Positions 58,213 through 64,000 of a stretch of 64,000 nucleotides of DNA are shown here, one piece after another; within the stretch, counting starts at the first letter, position 1; each line of letters opens with the position of its first letter. This DNA is from Dichetophora obliterata (Eukaryota; Arthropoda; Insecta; Diptera; Sciomyzidae), in assembly GCA_963920525.1 (NCBI GenBank), contig OY986438.1:192330962-192394961 (forward strand), in the 5' to 3' direction. Under the pieces are notes generated by a model. It was not told where the DNA came from, made no database searches, and was given only the letters and a program-made list of their open reading frames with translations. Both the position numbers and the translations under genes were made by a program.

Positions 58213-59184
58213 CAGAGCCGTAGCCAAGAGGAGGTTTTCGGAGTTCAATCCCTTCAGAGGGTCGAAATTTAAATAAAATTTAATGAATTGAAATAATTAT
58301 TTCATTGAATCACTTTAATATATTCTAAAAAACTAAAAAAATCATATGTACAATTATATACAATCAACTGAAGTTGTGTTTACGTGTAAAAGTCTTTGTT
58401 ATGAGTTGAATCATGTAAGCAACAATAGTGAAAATCAATGTATCGTGATTTATCGGATTAAACGCGATACGATCACAGTTATCATCACTATTGTATTCAT
58501 TACCCTTGACATCGGCAATTTTAGATGTTGGTAGAAACTTAATTTTTATTTTTTTTTTTATACTTAAGAAAATTTTCCAGGTACGTATATTTTTTTTTTA
58601 ATATGCATAAATTTAAGAAATTCTGGCAATGAATACAAGCACTCAAAACCTTTCCAACGATATCTTAAAAGTAAGATATAGTAAGTAAAATATTAATATA
58701 ATGAAGTTATTTCAATTTGAGTGAGAATTAATTAAAAAAAAATCAAAAAGGCACGAAAAACAGCATTCTCTTAAATGATACTGAAAAAATTTAAAATTTT
58801 TTGATACAGATTAGAAGAGCCTTTTCCGGCCTTAAATATTTGACAATTTATTTATTTTACAACTATTCTAACAGACAATATGTTTACGAAAATTATTATT
58901 TTTTGAGGTTTTTTCAAAATGTTTCAGTTTACTGGTGGCTATCGTAACAGAGAAAATATTTTGGGAATCATAAAAAAGACCAAAGTAGTTTTTTAGAGGG
59001 GTAAAAATAGAGCTTTTTGAATGCAAGTCGAGGTACCTTAATATAATTACTTACATACATAACATTTAAAAATCTTAACTTAAAAATGAAGTGAAAAAAA
59101 ACTTATATATTTTAATTTTTTAATTTTGAATAAAAAAATTTTCTTTAAAACCCCCCACATGGGTAGATCCTGGCTACGACCCTG
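58213..59184. mobile_element. Non-autonomous hAT relic
   Basis: Ends CAGAGCCGTAGCCAAGAGG and, reversed, CAGGGTCGTAGCCAGGATC; a G-rich run follows on both sides. The flanks GCTTAGGG (58205-58212) and GTTTAAGG (59185-59192) agree at six of eight positions, so the insertion is old. The interior is AT-rich with no transposase frame. Confidence 0.65.
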
Positions 59185-59192
59185 GTTTAAGG

Positions 59193-60134
59193 TATTATTT
59201 TTTTTAATTATTTTTAAAGTTATACTTTTAAAGCTGATCAACGCGTCTTATTTTTCATTAGAGAGTTTTGTTCAGATATTATTACAAGTATAACTAGCTG
59301 ATGAGAAGCAAAGTTCTGATTCTATGCTAGTTACAGAAATAAGTACGATAATCGTAAGCAATTTGTAAGTTTCGATCACAATTGCCTTCACCACAAAAAA
59401 AAATATTTCCTAAGTCAGAATATCTGACACTTTTGAAATGCATAGCTGACTTCCCACTGCTGCAAAATCTTCTAAAACTTTGCAAAGTCTTTGCTCAAGT
59501 GATTCACACTCAGCGTCCTAACAATCCTTTTCAGCCTAAATAAAAGGTTTTTCTAATTCTATATTCAAATCAACTTAAATTGAAATGGTTGTATTTACAT
59601 TAATATTTGTAATATAAATTTTGTATTTAAAAATCCCAAGATCCTGAAAAAAAATCCTGGAATTTAAAGAGGTTTAAGTCGTCCGAGATTCCGGGATTGG
59701 CTTCCCTACAAACCTTTACAAATTCCTCAGAAATGTATGTATTGATTAAATATTTCACACATAATCACATAATAGAATTTTGCAAACTTGAATGAAACCC
59801 ACACCTATCCTTAAGAATTCATAGGTAACTATGCTACAGCGACTTCTGGTGTTCAAATTACACGCAAAACAAAAAGCATTAATATAAAGTTTTGAGCCCG
59901 AAAACAGCTATATAAAATAGGGTATCCAATCCCTGGATTCCTGACTTAGTCCCGACAGTCCCGGGATTGCAAGGCCTAAAATCGCGGGATTTTCGGGATC
60001 TCGGGATTGCATCTACAAAAAAATTCTAAAATATTCCTACAAAAAATTCAATGAGGCTACCTAAGAAAAAACTAATGTGTTTTTAAAAAATTTTAAAATA
60101 AAAACCTTTTTAAAACTGTTTGTACAAAATAACA
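59193..60134. other. No gene seen
   Basis: AT-rich plus AATCCCGGGATT-type motif clusters. Confidence 0.35.
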
Positions 60135-60173
60135 CAATAGGCCTTACCAATAGTCATTTTAATGTCGACTCTA

Positions 60174-60945
60174 ACAGCCCTATTCTGGAAAAGTAGCAAT
60201 TTTTACCCAGTATTTTTAATATTTCCTTGTGTTTGTTGTAATTTTTTGATTTGAAACAAAATTTGAAGCTCAACAATAATAAATTTTGATAAAAATTGTC
60301 ACCTGCTTTTTAGATAGTGACAATTTCATTAACCCATTCCTGGCGGCTCCTTAACTACCGGACCAAAATCGATGAAACTTCGTCCAGAGTCTATATATGG
60401 CCCTAAACTTTATCTGGCAAAATTTCATTTAATTTAAATTAAATTTTTACCTCCAAAGGTAAGGGTTGGGCGGCCTGGTGCATTTTTGCCAGACCTGCTC
60501 ATTTTAAAAAAGCAAACGGGCTCTAAATTTATTTTAACATAAAATTTAAAACTTATAATAGTTTTTATTAATAAGCATTTTGCGATATTGCAATTTGAAA
60601 TATTTTTCCGGACTTTCAAAAATAAAAAAAAACCCCAAAAATTACGACGCGCCGTGGGCGTAAAATCCAAATAAACGACCGAATCGACTCAAACTAAAAA
60701 TAGTTTATATGGTCAAAGGTCCATACAAACATAATCCTTACAGTGTCAGGTAATATCACTTTCGCGCTCACTTGGAGAAAATTCTAAAATTACTGCTGCA
60801 AAAATGCACAAAAATCTGGAAATGGGTTAATAAGTTTTGGTTCACCACCTTCAAATTTTGTTTTGAAAACAAAAATTAAAACAAAAACACATAAAAATAT
60901 TAAAAATACTGGGTAACAATTGTTACTTTGCCAGAATAAGGCTGT
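60174..60945. mobile_element. ACAGCCCTATT MITE, split copy
   Basis: Ends ACAGCCCTATTCTGG and, reversed, ACAGCCTTATTCTGG. Without the insertion at 60333-60826 and one TTAA it is 274 bp, close to the 266-bp copy at 43680-43945, and the sequence matches on both sides of the break. Confidence 0.85.
60333..60826. mobile_element. piggyBac-like MITE inside another MITE (494 bp)
   Basis: TTAA at 60329-60332 and 60827-60830. Ends CCCATTCCTGG and, reversed, CCCATTTCCAG. The host MITE is colinear across the insertion if one TTAA is removed. A 78-codon minus-strand frame inside has no known features. Confidence 0.85.
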
Positions 60946-61051
60946 AAATTTAGTGTAAGATTTTTGAACCTAAATTCTATAAAAATAATGTCAGTAAAGC
61001 TCACACTCAATTTAGAGTTGGCATTAAATCGACTATTGGTAAGGCGCAATA

Positions 61052-61773
61052 TGTTAAACACATGATAGCTACTTCCTAAGAAATACTGAAATGAGTTTTT
61101 AATAATATAAGAATAAAAATATTTTTTAACCAGCTGTAAAAACTATGGCGTGATACCACCTTAGAAATACCTTAAAAATTAAAAAAAAAACAAAAATTCC
61201 TTAAATAAGCCGCACAAAATATCACAAAATTCTTACTTGATTATACTTAAATTATTATTTTCACTTTTTCTAACTAACACACCAGCCAATATTTTTACAA
61301 AAAACTCAATTTTTAGAGGTTATTTCAAACCATTGAAGCTCAAGGATGGCCATTGCTAGAGTCTAAATATTTGGGGAATCATCATAACATAAACCAAGGA
61401 TTATTTTGAGGAACTGCCCCGAACATTTATGTATATATATGTTTTTCTAAAATGTCTGTTTTCGTTATTTTACTTAAATCAATGCTTGTCGTCCTCCTCC
61501 AAATGAAGCGATTGAATCGATTTTTTATATTTCTGCTTTAACAACCCCCCCCCCACCCCCCGTCCCCTCATCAGCCATCTGAATCCACAGCTTTGTAAAC
61601 AGCTCACATTAGTTTAAATAGAAATTGAGTAGGGAAATTAACCCCATTGTATCACAATGGGTCTTATTGGCTTAAGTGTGTCTCTGCAAAGTAACAGCCA
61701 CTTTAACCTAACCTAAAATCCCCCCTTATGAAACACCTATCTACGACGTTGGTCGAGACCGTTTGTTATCAAT
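61052..61773. other. No gene seen
   Basis: AT-rich, then a C-run near 61545. 61634-61725 (ATTGTATCACAATGGG, GTGTGTCTCTGCAAAG, TTTAACCTAACCTAA) looks like the 3' end of a fly non-LTR element, but no coding part is attached. Confidence 0.35.
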
Positions 61774-61955
61774 GGCCAATACATTGGCGTCGGAAGCGGC
61801 GGCCTAGGGGGCAGTTGCCCCCACTTTTTAAGCTAGATATACAAAATTAAAAAAGAAAACTTCATAAGTTATTCAAAATGTCAGTTTTTTTACAACGATA
61901 ATATTTTTGTATTATATATTTTCCTCTTATTTCTCTCTTCTTCATAAAGGCCGCT

Positions 61956-62449
61956 TTACATTATCCTACTGTGTGTTAACACATTTCAAAATATTCATGT
62001 GTGATAGAAAGTGAGATGGTGTAAACAACGGAAAGCAATGTGTGTTCTGATTTTTTTGGCATGTCTTACAGCATTTTATTTTTTGGTTTGTTTCTAATTT
62101 CATCACACATTCTATCCCACCAGAGATGCATTTTACCATAAACTTACTTGAAATTTATTATTTAAGTGAGAAAATTTTAAACTCGTAATGTATTTTCAAA
62201 TGGAATAACAGAAGGAAGCAGTTTTACAGCTTATTGAACTTTAAAAGGGGCTAAAAACCGATTCATTACTCAAATTTTCACGTTTTAGTGTAAAGTTTTA
62301 GTGTAAAGTATAAAAATGTGGTGCGACTCTGTGAGATAGTCTGAAAGCGAAAACTTAATTTCTTCATACAAAAATGAAAAACGACAGCATGATGAAATTC
62401 AATAATACTTTCGATCTCACATGTGGTAACACACAGTAGGACAATGTAA
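61956..62449. mobile_element. MITE nested in the hAT element
   Basis: Inverted ends TTACATTATCCTACTGTGTG and, reversed, TTACATTGTCCTACTGTGTG; pairing continues into CACAT and GTGATAGAAAGT. The target duplication is not clear. The interior has no gene. Confidence 0.75.
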
Positions 62450-62835
62450 CCTAGCTTGCCGATAACCATTTTCTTTCTCTGTACTTGCAAAAAGATAGAA
62501 CAAAATGTAGAGTTTCTACTGCAAACCCACCACTTCAGTTTTAAAGCACCCTTAAGTATGTAGCTTAATGCTTGTTAATTTTGCAACTCTGGTAAGAAAA
62601 AATTTGACAGTTCTAGGGGCTTTCCATATTGGACGACATGTTGTGCGATAAGTTAGATGGAAAACTAATGGGACTATTTGATTGAGCGTTCGAACGATCC
62701 AACTTGTAAAGCAACATCATTAATTGCAAGCTCTCAAGCAGGACACATCCGGCTAATAGCTAAGCAAATTTTAGATGCCCTAACAATTGAGCAGTAATTT
62801 TACATAATTGTACAATATTGTGCAATCGGCAGAAA

Positions 62836-63711
62836 AAAACCAAAAATTTCGACTATCGTCGAAACATACATGTTGTACAATCTGCCATGTTGGTCCAATG
62901 TTTTGAACCATGCGAAAGCCCCTACTGTGAATTAGCTGATGAAAATCCACCTCGACGCTTTGAAGAAACATCAAATCCGGTTCCTTCAGTATAGTTGCCA
63001 TTATATGATCGGCTACGAAAAGATTATTTCGAAATTTTAGATCTTCTCTCAAATGAGATAACGGCTAGATTCGATCAAACAGGTTGATATTTTACTTTTT
63101 TTTAATTTTTGCAAGTTTACACCAGCTTCACTCAACCGACTCACTTTGATTTAACATTCGGTGAGTCGGTTGAGTGAAGCTAGTGTAAGCTGGCACTTTG
63201 TAAATCTTATTGTACATTTAAACAGATCTTGACACTCTGGAATCGTTGGAATATATTGTAATCGAAGCCTTCAACGGAAAAGTGCCTTCTGAACAAAATC
63301 TAAAAACAAAACTAGATCTTTATGCAGATGACTTTGATGTGAGCGACCTCCACGCGCAACTTAAATTGCTGAAGCAATACCTGGCCAAACACCTTCAAAT
63401 AGTAGTGGCATTGTATCTTAATTTGCAAAAAATTCGGATACTGTAAAAAAAAAACTATTAAATTAAGTTGAAAAACTTATTGCTGTGCTTTTGACTGTGC
63501 CTGCATCAGCAGCTTCATCTGAGCTTTCTTTTAGTGCACTAAGACGACTTAAAACGTAACTTCGAGCAACTATGACACAGAAACGAGTCACTCATGCGGC
63601 ACTTATACACATTCACAAAGATTAAACTGAAGAATTTAATTCGATGGAGGTGGTGAAAGAGTTTGTTTCTCGCAAGGACAGAAAGAAGCATTTTGGAATA
63701 ATTTAAATTGA
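62836..63711 (+). pseudogene. hAT transposase (ZMYM1-like group), decayed, with an intron
   Basis: Exon 1 reads openly to 63082 except for one stop: E-S-P-Y-C-E-L-A, P-P-R-R-F, stop, then K-D-Y-F-E-I-L-D-L-L-S-N-E-I-T-A-R-F, which is a familiar segment of this hAT group. An intron of 146 bp with GT...AG borders (63083-63228) joins Q-T to D-L-D-T-L-E-S-L-E-Y without shifting the frame. Exon 2 continues to about 63440, where a frameshift occurs. Reading resumes at about 63470 with the dimerisation motif A-S-A-A-S-S-E-L-S-F-S, then L-R-R-L-K-T, a stop, L-R-A-T-M and A-A-L-I-H-I-H-K-D, another stop, ending at 63711. The hallmark E-R-S-F-S has become E-L-S-F-S. The N-terminal part was not traced. 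Inactive. Confidence 0.75.
63118..63196. repeat. 79-bp hairpin inside the transposase intron
   Basis: TTTACACCAGCTTCACTCAA and CCGACTCAC pair with GTGAGTCGG and TTGAGTGAAGCTAGTGTAA, leaving a loop of about 20 bases. It is either a tiny MITE or a structured intron element. Confidence 0.75.
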
Positions 63712-64000
63712 TATAACTTTTTGTACCTTATTGCATTTGAACCATGTAAAGATATACCTAGTCTTGCTTTATAAAAGCAACAATTATTTCTTATATTTTC
63801 ATATTACCATATGAAAGATACTTTAAAGAATGATCTCTAATATTGAAATTGGAAGAACTTTTAAAACTAATGAAATTTTAATATTTTTTATATTTTTTTT
63901 TATTTTAAACTAAAATAAAAAAGTTGTTTATTCACATTCATGTTTCTTTGAAGAAATTTTGGTGAACTTTTTTTGCACCACCATTTGTACTGCCCCTCCA

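Larger units (their letters stand above)
60140..61046. mobile_element. Outer shell of a nested insertion
   Basis: Outer inverted ends GCCTTACCAATAGTCATTTT and, reversed, GCCTTACCAATAGTCGATTT, running to ACTCTAA. CAATA occurs just outside both (60135-60139, 61047-61051) and may be a 5-bp target duplication. The next layer starts immediately at 60174, so these arms may instead be the outer part of that element. Confidence 0.6.
61782..64000 (+). mobile_element. hAT element, left part (right end outside window)
   Basis: Left end CATTGGCGTCGGAAGC followed by a G-rich run and GTTGCCCCCACTTTTT. The sequence at the window edge (GTACTGCCCCTCCA) has the C-rich character expected just before the right end. 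The coding strand is plus. The target duplication cannot be tested; the left candidate is GGCCAATA (61774-61781). It carries a nested MITE and an intron hairpin. Confidence 0.7.

Noticed and set aside
58213..58250. A-box-like TAGCCAAGAGG and B-box-like AGTTCAATCCC
   Set aside because: The A box is part of the hAT terminal repeat and the spacing to the B box is too short for a tRNA head.
61634..61725. CCTAACCTAA run considered as a telomere-like repeat
   Set aside because: Only two units, and the context looks like a LINE 3' end; flies lack canonical telomerase repeats.
62780..63052. 90-codon minus-strand frame
   Set aside because: Opposite strand of hAT exon 1, whose plus-strand reading matches the family.
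1..64000. CRISPR arrays, bacterial operons, intact tRNA or rRNA genes, LTR retrotransposon long terminal repeats
   Set aside because: None seen; repeats are tandem or inverted without spacer structure, and no matching LTR pair with primer-binding site was found by eye.

Overview
The window reads as intergenic or intronic DNA from an AT-rich insect genome, most probably a higher fly (Diptera). Its transposon set fits this: hAT and piggyBac-like miniature elements, a Tc1/mariner relative with a DUF4817-type N-terminus, an I/jockey-like LINE tail and a tRNA-derived SINE whose body resembles dispersed fly repeats. The assignment rests on repeat content, not on a host gene, so it is not proven. 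I find no intact host protein gene, no intact tRNA or rRNA gene and no CRISPR array. Nearly all short open frames are chance frames or lie inside repeats.

Layout. 1-3760: direct-repeat units interrupted by a tRNA-SINE (499-836) and a 5'-truncated LINE (2500-3352). 4190-5870: two inverted-repeat (foldback) structures. 7531-8897: non-autonomous hAT element. 10560-12140: transposase scrap, then a 55-bp satellite with 501-bp higher-order periodicity. 13482-18900: MITEs and fragments of old dispersed repeats. 20859-22635: an almost pure TATATC array. 24127-26040: piggyBac-like MITE and a local tandem duplication. 27790-31750: a compound ACAAT then AAAAT array of about 4 kb. 34855-38018: three MITEs. 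38896-39905: a GC-richer unassigned island. 40098-42154: degenerate tandem repeats, a foldback and a MITE. 42429-45238: a 2.8-kb foldback with two outward-facing tRNA-like Pol III promoters and a MITE at its centre.

45750-50360: a 1.5-kb element with a perfect 8-bp target duplication, a hAT element with transposase remains and a nested MITE, and a second SINE. 51839-53692: a hAT-like shell holding a broken mariner and an antisense LINE scrap. 55666-57362: an element with roughly 135-bp terminal repeats and a broken CXXC zinc-ribbon gene. 57680-61046: a MITE, a hAT relic and a nest of elements. 61782-end: the left part of a hAT element with a decayed, intron-containing transposase gene.

No genes act together here in a pathway. 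The logic of the region is layered insertion: target duplications and nesting give a relative order (for example ACAGCC MITE first, then piggyBac MITE at 60 kb; hAT first, then MITE at 49 kb). The best leads are the large foldback, the CXXC transposon, the higher-order satellite and the block structure of the pentanucleotide array.
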